From Lacticaseibacillus saniviri JCM 17471 = DSM 24301 (lineage in GTDB: Bacteria; Bacillota; Bacilli; Lactobacillales; Lactobacillaceae): a stretch of 64,000 nucleotides of DNA. The notes beneath the pieces are model-generated. The model was not told the DNA's origin, made no database searches, and was given only the letters and a program-made list of their open reading frames with translations. Location: positions 39,322 through 103,321 of the forward strand of contig NZ_BBBX01000006.1 in the NCBI RefSeq assembly GCF_001311785.1, given 5' to 3'. Shown one piece after another: positions 30,652 to 39,196 of the stretch; the stretch's first letter is position 1, and every line of letters begins with the position of its first letter. The position numbers were made by a program, and so were the translations under genes.

Positions 30652-30662
30652 TTGATCGCCTC

Positions 30663-31400
30663 CTAGTGATTAATGATCTTGCTAATAAATTCCTTAGCCC
30701 GTGGTTCATCTGGGTGATCGAAGAATTCATTCACATCATGCGAGTCTTCAAGAATCTGGCCATCCGCCATGAAAATAATCCGGTCACCAACGCGACGTGC
30801 GAAGCCCATTTCATGGGTCACAACGACCATGGTCATCCCCTGCTTAGCAATCTGTTGCATAACATCCAACACATCACCAATCATTTCGGGATCCAGCGCA
30901 CTGGTAGGTTCATCAAACAAGATGGCACGTGGCTTCATTGCCAAACTACGGGCAATGGCAACACGTTGCTTTTGCCCACCAGAGAGCTGACTTGGGAAGC
31001 TTTCCGCCTTGTCAGCTAAACCGACCATGTCGAGTAACTCCATGGCTTCCTTTTGCACCTCAGCTTTGTTGCGCTTCAACACAAGTTCAGGTCCAAGGGT
31101 AATATTGTCTAACACGTTCTTATTCGCGTAGAGATTAAAGTGTTGGAAAACCATCCCCACATTCTTACGAATCCGGTTCATGTTGGTTTTCTTATCTGCT
31201 AAGTCAAAGTTATTAACAATCAATTGACCAGAGGTAATCCGTTCCAAGCCATTAATCGTGCGCAGTAAGGTACTCTTACCAGAACCAGATGGTCCGATAA
31301 TCGTTACCACTTCGCCTCGATCAATTGTCAGGTTGATATCCTTTAGGGCATGAAACTTGCCGTAGTACTTTTCGACGTCATGAAACTCAATCATTGACAT
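30663..31400 (-). CDS. glnQ: Amino acid ABC transporter ATP-binding protein (GlnQ type)
   Basis: 245 residues, intact. Walker A GPSGSGKST, Q-loop FQHFNLYANK, signature LSGGQKQRVAIARSLAM, Walker B ILFDEPTSALDPEM and switch VVTHEMGFAR, which is characteristic of polar amino acid importers. The start is ATG with GGAGGGG upstream. First gene of the four-gene operon running to 28519. Confidence 0.9.
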   Translation of the reverse strand: MSMIEFHDVEKYYGKFHALKDINLTIDRGEVVTIIGPSGSGKSTLLRTINGLERITSGQLIVNNFDLADKKTNMNRIRKNVGMVFQHFNLYANKNVLDNITLGPELVLKRNKAEVQKEAMELLDMVGLADKAESFPSQLSGGQKQRVAIARSLAMKPRAILFDEPTSALDPEMIGDVLDVMQQIAKQGMTMVVVTHEMGFARRVGDRIIFMADGQILEDSHDVNEFFDHPDEPRAKEFISKIINH

Positions 31401-31484
31401 CTTATCCCCTCCTTCAGTATTGGACCTTAGATAATAATTTTACAGATTTGTTGAGAAACACGCAATACTTCCTTCATGCAACTC

Positions 31485-32292
31485 TCATTTTTCAGTATAG
31501 GCCAGTTGCACCGTTAATGTATAGGAATCACGCTTTGTAATCAGGCCACTGCGCCCGAGTTGCTTGTATTCTCCGCCCGTGAGATAGGCATGTGCGACCG
31601 CAAACTGATATTGGGTCTGTGCTTTGTCGACTGGTGTCAATCCCACTGTTGTTACCGTTCCCAGCGGTTTTGCAGTCAGGGCATTGAGACCGCCAAAAAC
31701 AACCAAATTATTTTCTTGTTGTTGCAGATCAAAAACGGTAACTCCACCGGACCACCCATCGCGTATACGGATTGCTTGGTCTTTTGAGCGACGTTCTTGA
31801 TGGCCGTCTCATCGAGTCCCTGATAATCCAGCGCAAAGAGTCCCTGCTCAAGCAAGATGCGCGTCAGTTCGTCGATATTGGCTTGCTGGGTGGTATCACT
31901 GGCAATCGTGGCCGGTAGAATTTTGTCATCAGCAAACACCCCTGTGGCAGGACTGTTTTGTGTTTTAGCAACCAGTGCCTGCTCTGCGGCCTTCTTGGCT
32001 GCCGAGTTACCGCCCAAGGCTTTTTCAACCTTAGGCGAGATGTCAAAGGGCACCTTCTTGTCGGTGAAGTAATAAAAACATTCAACACGATGAAATATAA
32101 CAGCACGAAGAATACCGCTAAAAAGAAAATACCGCGCCAACGAAAATCCGGATACCGTACATTCTGAATACCAATGTACAGCAAGTAGAAATTGGCAATC
32201 AACGCGACAATCGTAAACGCCTGGCCTTTGGGCTTATCTTGAATATTAAAGTACCCCAGCAGGCGATTCAAAATATCTAAAGCTGCTAACAT
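31485..32292 (-). CDS. Hypothetical membrane protein (Lactobacillales family, possibly DUF6681)
   Basis: About 269 residues when three consecutive frames are joined (changes near 32080 and 31720). The N-terminus has a short amphipathic start (LDILNRLLGYFNI), two transmembrane helices (VALIANFYLLYIGI and IFFLAVFFVLLYFIVLNV), and the rest is a soluble domain rich in Ala and Gln. I associate this layout with an uncharacterised Lactobacillales family but cannot confirm the number. It is 29 nt downstream of the Ser-rich protein gene and is probably cotranscribed with it. Function unknown. Confidence 0.6.
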
Positions 32293-32321
32293 GAGTTTTC
32301 CCCCGATACCTCTAAACTTGT

Positions 32322-32813
32322 CTAGTTATCATTTTGTGTGGTGGATTCCACACTGCTTTCATTCGTATTGGCTGCCGGTGCACTCGAACTCGAGGATGCG
32401 TCTGGCTTTTGACTACTGCTTGAGCTACTCTGTGGTTGGCTGCTGCTTGTACTACTGTTGGCACTGCTTGAGCTCTCATCAGGCGTGGATGATTGACTGG
32501 AACTGTCCGCAGAAGACGCGCTACTTGATGTCTCCGCGCTGCTGGACGTCTCTGAGCTACTGTCTGATTGTTCAGAGGACGAATCATCCTTACTGCTTGT
32601 GGAATTCGATGAGTCGCTGCTCTCGGAACTGGCGCTACTTGACGCCTTTTGTCGCGACTCTGATTGAATTTTTGAAACCAATGAACTCTGAGCCTCTGAT
32701 GATTTTGGCTGGTTCACTGGATTGATGGTGTTAATGACGTTATATGCACTGACAAAAATAATCAGCGACACAATCGCTGCTGGTGATAACAATGGTGCCG
32801 TTCGATATGCCAT
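32322..32813 (-). CDS. Serine-rich membrane-anchored protein
   Basis: 163 residues, intact. One N-terminal hydrophobic helix (AAIVSLIIFVSAYNVI) is followed by about 120 residues made almost only of Ser, with Glu, Asp, Gln, Asn and Pro. The charge pattern suggests the N-terminus inside and a flexible, possibly glycosylated, tail outside the cell. There is no LPXTG sorting signal. It is upstream of the DUF6681-like gene in the same transcript. Low complexity prevents a family call. Confidence 0.65.
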   Translation of the reverse strand: MAYRTAPLLSPAAIVSLIIFVSAYNVINTINPVNQPKSSEAQSSLVSKIQSESRQKASSSASSESSDSSNSTSSKDDSSSEQSDSSSETSSSAETSSSASSADSSSQSSTPDESSSSANSSTSSSQPQSSSSSSQKPDASSSSSAPAANTNESSVESTTQNDN

Positions 32814-32908
32814 ACTTGTCTTCCCCCTCTAATTAAGTTTTATCTTACCCCAAAATTTTGAAGAATTGACGATTTGCCCCGAGATTTAGGGAATTTATCG
32901 ATGACATC

Positions 32909-32956
32909 AAAAAGGGACTGTGACAAACGCGCCGGTCTTGTCACAGTCCCTTTTTT
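32909..32956. terminator. Terminator between the Zur-type gene and the Ser-rich gene
   Basis: AAAAAGGGACTGTGACAA.. pairs with TTGTCACAGTCCCTTTTTT. It is downstream of the minus-strand regulator gene and upstream of the Ser-rich gene promoter; T runs exist on both strands. Confidence 0.85.
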
Positions 32957-32976
32957 AGTGTTAATACTTGCGTGTC

Positions 32977-33408
32977 TCAGGCATTGGCCTGTTGGCAGCG
33001 AGCACATATACCATACAATTCAAAGCGGTGGCCCGTGATCTTAGCACCAGGTAACTGGGCTTCAAAGAAATCCATCGGGCACATCTCAAGCTCTGTCACG
33101 CGATGACACTGTTGACAGATGAAATGATGATGATGTGGATGCTGGAAATCACATTGAAACTTCACTGCGAGCTGTTCACCCTGCATATGGGTTTCAATGA
33201 TGCCGAGATCCTCAAATGACTTGATGTTTCGATAAATCGTGTCATGCGACAGACCAGGATATAAGCCACGCATGTGATCATCAACTTTGGTCACTTCAAT
33301 GTATTCATCTTGATTATCACTCAGAAATTCGAGCAGGTCCGTGCGCTGTTTGGTCAGCCGCAAACCGCCTGCCTTTAACGCTTCAATGGCAATTCCCGTG
33401 TTCGTCAT
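32977..33408 (-). CDS. zur: Fur-family metal-dependent repressor, probably Zur
   Basis: 143 residues. The N-terminal winged helix is followed by the metal-binding part QHPHHHHFICQQCH (about 89-102) and two CXXC pairs (98/101 and 135/138) forming the structural zinc site. The start at MTNTG was chosen for GGAGGA upstream. A near-perfect Zur/Per-type box (33458-33472) lies in the shared promoter with the divergent small basic gene, so autoregulation and control of that gene are likely. PerR cannot be excluded, but the box resembles Zur better. Confidence 0.8.
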   Translation of the reverse strand: MTNTGIAIEALKAGGLRLTKQRTDLLEFLSDNQDEYIEVTKVDDHMRGLYPGLSHDTIYRNIKSFEDLGIIETHMQGEQLAVKFQCDFQHPHHHHFICQQCHRVTELEMCPMDFFEAQLPGAKITGHRFELYGICARCQQANA

Positions 33409-33457
33409 TTTGAAATCCTCCACATGTTGACAACTGACGAAAAGTAAGTATAATAAA

Positions 33458-33472
33458 ACGTATTGATTACGA
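33458..33472. promoter_or_regulatory. Fur-family (Zur-type) operator
   Basis: ACGTATTGATTACGA differs at two positions from the palindrome TCGTAATNATTACGA used by Gram-positive Zur. It lies between the divergent zur and small metal-homeostasis-like genes and would block both promoters. Confidence 0.65.
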
Positions 33473-33532
33473 TTAACTGAACTTAGTCTAGCACAGCTAC
33501 GACAATCAAGCAATCTAAAGGAGAACGAAATT

Positions 33533-33645
33533 ATGGCAGAAAACAAGATTACGCAAGCGCATTACGTCGCATGAAGAGCAAGAACGGCCGGACCCGCTCT
33601 CGGGCATTACGGATTATCAAGGCCGCTAAGAAGCAAGCCAAATAA
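33533..33645 (+). CDS. Very small basic protein, putative metal homeostasis protein (37 aa)
   Basis: An AAGGAGA site precedes ATG 33533. With one base restored near 33547 the product is 37 residues, starting MAENKDYASALRRMKSKN and ending in a Lys-rich helix (IIKAAKKQAK). This resembles the tiny Lactobacillales proteins annotated as putative metal homeostasis protein. Its divergent position beside zur and the shared operator support a role in zinc or manganese limitation. The family call rests on memory of short sequences, so confidence is moderate. Confidence 0.55.
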
Positions 33646-33691
33646 TATGCTACAATGAAAGCGGTGATCGTCCTACCATCATCGCACAACT

Positions 33692-33720
33692 GACGATCAT
33701 TTTGCGATCGTCTTTTTTTT
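33692..33720 (+). terminator. Terminator after the small basic gene
   Basis: GACGATC pairs with GATCGTC across a 7-nt loop, followed by eight T residues. Confidence 0.85.
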
Positions 33721-33745
33721 GTGCGGAAAATTAGGGGGAACATCT

Positions 33746-34282
33746 ATGAAACATTTCGTTGGTATCGTCGGCAACAATTGGTCCGGATCACGCAATCGGC
33801 AGTTACTGCAACTCATGAAGCGCCGCTATGCGGATCAATTTGACTTAACACTCCTTGAAACGGGTGATCTACCGCTCTTTTCTCAGGATATCGAAACAAC
33901 ACCATCACCTGTGGTCACGGCCTTTCGCGATCAGATTGCCCAAGCGGATGGCATTATCATTGCCACAGCAGAACACAATCACAGTATTCCAACCAGTCTG
34001 AAGAATGCCCTCGATTGGTGCTCACGTGTGGTCCACCCTATCGACCAGCAACCCGTCATGTTGGTTGGCGCATCATTAGGTCCGATGGGCACGGTACGCG
34101 CACAGATGCACCTGCGCCAGATTTTGGATTCACCAGGTATCGGCGCGCGCGTCTTACCTAGCAACGAGGTCCTGATCAGCTTCTCAGGCAAGCAATTCAC
34201 GCCTGAAGGTGATATCACAAACCCCGCCACACTGGCGCAACTCGACCTCTCAACGCAAGCTTTCATGGCCTTTGTGGGCTAA
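33746..34282 (+). CDS. NADPH-dependent FMN reductase family protein
   Basis: 178 residues with a flavodoxin-like fold. The phosphate-binding start VGNNWSGSRNRQLL (about 8-21) and the AEHNHSIPTSLKNALDWCSR segment (about 75-95) are diagnostic of the NADPH:FMN/quinone reductase family. It reduces free flavin, quinones or azo compounds in the cytosol. The start is ATG 33746 with AGGGGG upstream. The frame is intact and the gene appears monocistronic. Confidence 0.87.
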   Translation: MKHFVGIVGNNWSGSRNRQLLQLMKRRYADQFDLTLLETGDLPLFSQDIETTPSPVVTAFRDQIAQADGIIIATAEHNHSIPTSLKNALDWCSRVVHPIDQQPVMLVGASLGPMGTVRAQMHLRQILDSPGIGARVLPSNEVLISFSGKQFTPEGDITNPATLAQLDLSTQAFMAFVG

Positions 34283-34320
34283 TTGCATCTATTATTAGTC
34301 ACACGGTTCAAACAAAAATA

Positions 34321-34361
34321 GGCGCTGTGCAAAACCAAATGGTTTTGCACAGCGCCTTTTT
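34321..34361. terminator. Bidirectional terminator between the FMN reductase and NlpC/P60 genes
   Basis: GGCGCTGTGCAAAACC pairs perfectly with GGTTTTGCACAGCGCC, loop AAAT, followed by TTTTT. Confidence 0.92.
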
Positions 34362-34375
34362 AATTGTCGATTTGA

Positions 34376-35068
34376 TTACAGAACACGAACACCGAAGCTT
34401 GGGCCGTATGATGATAAGCTTTGAATCTTAACACTTTGACCAGGAGCTGGTGCATGTAAGTATTGGCCATTACCGATGTATAAGCCAACGTGGTAAGTCG
34501 CACCACGGCTACCCCAGAAGACCAAATCGCCGGCCTTTAAGTTGCTGAGTGAAACTTGTGTCCCAGCACTTTCTTGAGGTACGGTCCAGCCACCGATGTT
34601 CTTGCCGGCAGCATTAGCGAAGACGTAGTACATGAGACCGGAGCAGTCAAAGCTGTAAGGACCCTTAGCGCCCCAGACATATGGCTTGCCGATTTGCTTC
34701 TTAGCTAAAGCGATAACAGCTTGAACCTTAGCGGATGGTGCTTGGGCAACAGGTGCATAACCATCAACGGTGTAGCTACCGTCGATCCATTGTGCGCCAC
34801 CCAAGTTATACCAGGTTTTACCATTAACTGTCTTTGTGCCAGTTACCTTCCAAGCTGTACCATGCTTCAGGACTTGGCCTGTAGCGGCTTTGCCAGCGTT
34901 TGGAGAGTTCCATACGGCGATACCGTAGTTGGGCACGTAGTTGATTGTAATCACTTGCCCAGCTGTTGCGGCGTCAACGTGATTAGCTTGACCGCCAAAC
35001 CCAATCCCAACTAACCCGATGAATGCTGCTGCTGCGATACCTGCCAAATGCTTTTTAAGACTCTTCAA
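34376..35068 (-). CDS. Secreted NlpC/P60 peptidoglycan endopeptidase with SH3-like domain
   Basis: 230 residues, intact. Signal peptide (cut near VDAA, 31-34), a bacterial SH3-like wall-binding domain (about 38-105), and a C-terminal NlpC/P60 domain with Cys142 in DCSG, His193 in TYHVGLY and His205 in YLHAP as the catalytic residues. It cleaves D-Glu-diamino acid bonds in peptidoglycan. The start is ATG with GGAGGAG upstream. A perfect WalR-type box precedes it. Two paralogues with the same SH3-like domain follow upstream on the same strand. Confidence 0.92.
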   Translation of the reverse strand: MKSLKKHLAGIAAAAFIGLVGIGFGGQANHVDAATAGQVITINYVPNYGIAVWNSPNAGKAATGQVLKHGTAWKVTGTKTVNGKTWYNLGGAQWIDGSYTVDGYAPVAQAPSAKVQAVIALAKKQIGKPYVWGAKGPYSFDCSGLMYYVFANAAGKNIGGWTVPQESAGTQVSLSNLKAGDLVFWGSRGATYHVGLYIGNGQYLHAPAPGQSVKIQSLSSYGPSFGVRVL

Positions 35069-35146
35069 AGATGTTCTCCTCCATAAGTTACGTCACTTGA
35101 ATTTTTGTCGTTCACTTGAGTACATGAAACATCTTACCGAAACTTT

Positions 35147-35163
35147 ATTACACCACTGTTACA
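35147..35163 (-). promoter_or_regulatory. WalR-type box upstream of the NlpC/P60 gene
   Basis: Minus strand reads TGTAAC-AGTGG-TGTAAT, a full match to TGTWAH-N5-TGTWAH, 79 nt upstream of the start codon. Confidence 0.7.
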
Positions 35164-35382
35164 GATCGGACAAGGAAACATTACACTTCCATTCTTTATA
35201 TGACAATATCACTAATCGCTAATACTTATGTGGGCTTTTTTATCGCCACAAACGGGATGCGATTGGGATTGAGACGGTTATTTGCTCTCTGTCTCACGCT
35301 GTCACAAACAACGATTCATTCGGTGCGATCGGCCCTTCATTTGGCCGGTTGGTGATTGTGGCACAAGAAAAGAAAAGTTGTG

Positions 35383-35614
35383 ATAAAAGGTGGTCTGAGA
35401 ATGAGGATTAACAGGGATTGGTGATAAATCCCGAATTTAGGATTTGAAACAATCCGTTAACGTGTTTGAACTCGTAACAACTTGCGCCCAGCTTGGTTCG
35501 TCATTGGCAGAAACTACCAATTAAAACGAACCCATGCTGGTGCTCAGTTGCTAAACGCGAGTTCGCACACTTCTTGTTAACCGGAATTCTCAACCTTTTG
35601 GAACACGATTAGTC
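35383..35614 (+). repeat. Family B structured intergenic repeat, full-length copy
   Basis: Nested pairing can be traced through most of its length: GTTAAC near 35457 with GTTAAC near 35576, GAACTCG with CGAGTTC, GCCCAGC with GCTGGTGC, GGTTCGT with ACGAACC and ATTGG with CCAAT. It closely resembles 49769-50010. Confidence 0.8.
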
Positions 35615-35624
35615 AATAAATTCA

Positions 35625-35672
35625 TAAAAATAAGAGCCTGTGACATCCCCCGAAGGTTTCACAAGCTCTCTC
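35625..35672 (-). terminator. Terminator of the first CHAP gene
   Basis: Minus-strand GAGC-GTGA-CC arms pair with GG-TCAC-GCTC around a loop and are followed by TTATTTTTA, 15-60 nt after the stop. The stem has mismatches. Confidence 0.5.
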
Positions 35673-35686
35673 AGATTAATTTCGAA

Positions 35687-36389
35687 TTAACGGTGAATAT
35701 ATGTGAAGTTTGATGCACCAGACACAACTTGTGTGTTAGGTCCAGTTGGTGTGCGGAAGCCCATACCACCTTGTGTAATGGTGATAGTGTTGTTAGCTGG
35801 GTTATATGACTTCACGTAAGCCACGTGACCATAGTATGGATCTGCTTGCCAGCCGCCAACCCATTGGTTGCTAGCGAAACTTACAACAGAACCAGCAGCT
35901 GGTTGATTATCAACCTTGAAGCCAACCTTCTTAGCTGAAGCGCCCCATTGGTTACCATTACCCCAGTAGTTACCGACCCAAGGTGCAACCATCTTAACGT
36001 AGTAAGTGCATTGGCCCCATGGATAAGTGTTAATCTGGCTGGTGTAATCAGGATGTGCAGGTGCTTGTGCGATTGGTGCATAACCATCAATGGTATAGGT
36101 TGAATCAATCCACTGTGCGCCGCCTAAGTTATACCATGTCTTACCATTAACAACTTGTGTGGCAAAGGTCTTCCAAGATGTCCCATGTTGCAAGTACTTG
36201 CCTGTGGCATGTTGGCCTGCTTCTGGTGAGTCCCAAATTGCGATCCCATAGTTTGGTACATAGTTAACTGTGATCACATTATCTTTACTAGCAGCGTCAA
36301 CATTGTTCGTTTGGCTACCAATACCGATACCCACTAACCCAACAAAGATGCAACAGCGATGCTTAACAAATGTTTTTGAGACTTTTCAA
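35687..36389 (-). CDS. Secreted CHAP-domain amidase/endopeptidase with SH3-like domain
   Basis: About 234 residues: signal peptide, SH3-like domain (VITVNYVPNYGIAIWDSPEAG), short linker, and a CHAP domain with the catalytic Cys in YPWGQCTYYV and His in YYGHVAYVK. It hydrolyses peptidoglycan peptide bonds. The start is probably TTG 36389 (GGAGGAG 6 nt upstream) followed by KSLKKHLL as in the paralogues; two one-base losses (about 36374 and 36350) disrupt the signal peptide as written. A WalR-type box precedes it. Confidence 0.85.
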
Positions 36390-36467
36390 AGTTTTCTCCT
36401 CCAGAGATACGTCACTTGAATTTTTGTATTGTTCATTTGATTACATAGATAAGCATAGCGGACCATT

Positions 36468-36484
36468 GTTACACAAATGTTACA
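36468..36484 (-). promoter_or_regulatory. WalR-type box upstream of the first CHAP gene
   Basis: Minus strand reads TGTAAC-ATTTG-TGTAAC, a perfect direct repeat of the WalR half-site, 79 nt upstream of the proposed TTG start, the same distance as in the NlpC/P60 gene. Confidence 0.72.
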
Positions 36485-36606
36485 GAATCGTCAAGATAAG
36501 ACGACAAACCTGTCACAGTGCTGCCACAAAAGAAATTCCTTTGTAAAACAATTCGCTTTTGGTTAATGTGATTATCAATAACGAATCGTTACAATAAGCA
36601 CAATTC

Positions 36607-36654
36607 AAAAATAGAGTGAGACCTAACTGGCTTGTTAAGTCTCACTCTATCTTT
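36607..36654 (-). terminator. Terminator of the second CHAP gene
   Basis: Minus-strand ATAGAGTGAGACTTAAC pairs with GTTAGGTCTCACTCTAT followed by TTTTT. Confidence 0.85.
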
Positions 36655-36708
36655 ATTGGCTAAACTTTGTTCATGAATACGCTTATTTGCTTTTCATTCG
36701 ATTATCTT

Positions 36709-37631
36709 TTAACGATGAATGTAGGAGAAGTTGGTCGCATTAGGAACCACTTGTGTGTTAGGACCAGTTGGGCTGTTGAAGCCCATTCCACCTTGAGTGA
36801 TTGTGATGCTGTTGTTGGCTGGATTGTAAGATTTCACGTAAGCCACGTGACCGTAGTATCGATCGGCTTGCCATGAACCAACCCATTGGCCGGCGGTAAA
36901 GACAACAACGGAACCAGCTTGTGGTGTCTTATTCACACTGAAGCCAACACGCTTAGCGGAAGTTCCCCATTGTGTCCCATTACCCCAGTAGTTACCAACC
37001 CAAGGCGCGACCATCTTAACATAGTAAGTGCATTGGCCCCATGGATAGGTATTTGTCTGGCCTGTGTAATCAGGGTGTGCGGATGGTGCTTGAGAAACAG
37101 AAGGATAGCCGTTAATTGTATAGGTGCTATCAATCCACTGTGCGCCACCCAAGTTGTACCATGTCTTACCATTGACAACTTGCTTGCTGACAACCTTCCA
37201 AGTGGTGTTGTGTTTCAATGTCTTACCTGTTGCTTGGTGACCTGCCTCTGGTGAATTCCAGACGCAATGCCGTAATTTGGCTTGTAGTTAATGGTCACGA
37301 CTGTGTTGCTTGGGACGGGATAACCATCGATGGTATAAGCACCCTCGATCCACTGTGCGCCACCCAGGTTGTACCATGTCTTACCATTAACAACCTGCTT
37401 AGCAACCACTTTCCATGATGAATTGTGCTTTAAGGTCTTACCTGTCGCATGATGATTTGCTTGTGGTGAATCCCAAACCGCAATCCCGTAATTAGGAACA
37501 TAATTAATGGTGACCACTTCACCGGCACTAGCGGCAGCCACTAATTGGCTTTGAGTCCCAAAGCTCATACCGGTCAAACCAATCATACCTGCTGCTGCAA
37601 TTGTCACCAAACGCTTCTTTAAACTTTTCAA
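36709..37631 (-). CDS. Secreted CHAP-domain peptidoglycan hydrolase with two SH3-like repeats
   Basis: About 307 residues: signal peptide (MKSLKKRLVTIAAAG), two tandem SH3-like domains (each with INY.PNYGIA, HATGK.LKH and NGKTWYNLGGAQWI), a linker and a C-terminal CHAP domain with Cys in PWGQCTYYV and His in YGHVAYV. A one-base loss near 37262 lies in the second repeat. It is closely similar to the neighbouring CHAP protein but has an added repeat, which suggests recent duplication. A WalR-type box is upstream. The start is ATG with GGAGG. Confidence 0.87.
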
Positions 37632-37725
37632 GAATAGATCCTCCGTTAACTAGAATGGAATTGAACTTTATCAATTCGATTGTGATGGTTTTCCTCATCA
37701 ACGAGATCTATCATAGCCCAGGGAC

Positions 37726-37742
37726 TTTACACCCGTGTTACA
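37726..37742 (-). promoter_or_regulatory. WalR-type box upstream of the second CHAP gene
   Basis: Minus strand reads TGTAAC-ACGGG-TGTAAA, a full match to the consensus, 95 nt before the start codon. Confidence 0.7.
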
Positions 37743-37896
37743 GCAGCACCATGGATTCTTTACGCTTCTTTACGATACTTTAACGAAAATAAAGAAAATC
37801 GATCTATTTTGACATAGACCGATTCTCTAAATTGGTTCAAGATGTGTATTTAACGGGCATCGCGTGCCAAAACCATTTTTTAATGCTTTGTTACAA

Positions 37897-38478
37897 CTAA
37901 TGTTGATCGATACTTTGCCAGGCGAGATCCTTGATGAATTGATCAATCTGCTGCTTGGCTTCTTCCCAGCGATTATTGGTGATCACATGGGCCACGTCCT
38001 TCAATTCTTCAGGTAATGCGAGATCGCGTGAGTACTCGGGGCTGTTGAGCCGTTTGGCAATCATTTCGGGATCATCGCCGCGCTTGGTGAGGCGTTCCTT
38101 GAGCACAGTCGGATCATCAATCGTCAAGAACAGCACCACGATTTCATTGGGAATGGTCTGCGTATAAGTAATGGCGCCCTTGGTATCGAGCACAATACTG
38201 AGAAATGGGGCTTTTTGCCAGGCTTTATGTAGCGATTCACGGGAACTCCCGTATTCGTACCCCGCATAGGTCACGTGTTCAATCAAATGCTTGGTGGCCA
38301 TGCTTGCTGGTGTCTCAAAGTAGTAATCAATCCCATTTTGTTCCCCCGGACGCATTGGGCGTGTGGTGTGTGTCATCACCCGCTTAATATTATATGTTTC
38401 CGTCAGATAGCGACTCACTGTGGTTTTCCCAGTCCCCGTTGCGCCTGTGATGACAATCAATTTGTGCGCGGTCGTCAT
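37897..38478 (-). CDS. Guanylate-kinase-like P-loop kinase
   Basis: 193 residues with Walker A GATGTGKTT (about 13-21), HTTRPMRPGEQNGIDYYF (the GMP-binding region of guanylate kinases) and a C-terminal LID-like helix set (KERLTKRGDDPEMIAKRL). It resembles Gmk, but the sequence is divergent, and many lactobacilli have such a paralogue besides Gmk. The start at ATG 38478 follows GGGGGG. A weak hairpin at 37797-37828 may terminate it. The frame is intact. Confidence 0.75.
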   Translation of the reverse strand: MTTAHKLIVITGATGTGKTTVSRYLTETYNIKRVMTHTTRPMRPGEQNGIDYYFETPASMATKHLIEHVTYAGYEYGSSRESLHKAWQKAPFLSIVLDTKGAITYTQTIPNEIVVLFLTIDDPTVLKERLTKRGDDPEMIAKRLNSPEYSRDLALPEELKDVAHVITNNRWEEAKQQIDQFIKDLAWQSIDQH

Positions 38479-38558
38479 GATTGACCCCCCATTCATTATT
38501 TCTTCTATTTTAACAAAAGCTTGCCCTTAGCGCGACTTGCGATACTTTTTCATAAAAC

Positions 38559-38597
38559 AAAAAGCTATGCCAAACCCAGTGGGATGGTCATAGCTTC
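38559..38597 (-). terminator. Terminator after the hypothetical gene at 38646
   Basis: Minus-strand AAGCTATGACC pairs with GG..CATAGCTT and is followed by TTTTTG, 50 nt past the stop codon. Confidence 0.7.
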
Positions 38598-38645
38598 GGT
38601 CCTCGGATAAACGTAATCGCTTAAATCTGTTTGACCAACCCGACG

Positions 38646-38998
38646 CTAATCTTCCGCGTCTAGCGTTGGCAACACCTCAAGATGCAGTTGATAGCTCTCC
38701 TTGGCATTCATCACGGCAATCACAAATGATGATCATCAAACCAGCTCACGGATAACGCCTCACTGGTCTTATTATCCAAGTCATTGAGATCAAGCACCTC
38801 ATGCTTTTGGAAGTCACTGACAGTCTCAGCTAATGCTTGAATTTCAGGTTGACTGCTGGTTTGCAGTTCAGCCTCCAGCAAGCGTAACGCTTCTTCCTGC
38901 GCAGCCTCGTAACTATTAATCTCTTGGCCGTCCAGTCCGGCATAAAACACGGACAATGATTTTTGATGATACGACGCACCCACTACTGTATATCGCAC
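38646..38998 (-). CDS. Hypothetical protein, about 117 aa
   Basis: The product is acidic, without membrane segments: an N-terminal beta-like part (RYTVVGASYHQKSLSVFYAG) and a helical middle (AAQEEALRLLEAELQ). A one-base loss near 38720 separates SVSWFDDHH from the C-terminal VIAVMNAKESYQLHLEVLP. The start is probably GTG 38998 (AAAGGG upstream); another GTG at 39010 is possible. I do not recognise the family. It is flanked by terminators and likely monocistronic. Confidence 0.5.
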
Positions 38999-39196
38999 GG
39001 GGTCACACACCCTTTCTCAATGTTTGACAAATCTTAAAACAGCGTTTACAGAATCTTCATTATTGGTTGTTATGCTCAGTATATCATCAAATTCAAAAGA
39101 GCTGCATGACAAATTGAAGATTGTCGTGTTCGCCGTGAAAATGGTGGTCACATACAACTGACAATTAAATGAGAGAAGCATACTTATGCCTGATAC

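Larger units (their letters stand above)
35069..35686. other. 618-nt intergenic region between two wall hydrolase genes
   Basis: Holds the promoter and WalR-type box of the NlpC/P60 gene (35069-35220), about 150 nt in which I see nothing definite, a full family B repeat (35383-35614) and the terminator of the CHAP gene. No protein-coding frame is convincing. Confidence 0.6.
36390..36708. other. Intergenic region with WalR-type box and terminator
   Basis: Contains the promoter region of the CHAP gene at its 5' side (36390-36500), nothing definite at 36500-36600, and the terminator of the next gene. Confidence 0.5.

Noticed and set aside
32322..32813. Repetitive DNA suggesting a CRISPR-like or tandem repeat array
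   Set aside because: The repetition is codon-level Ser bias in one intact reading frame; there are no equal spacers or constant repeats. No CRISPR array was seen anywhere in the window.
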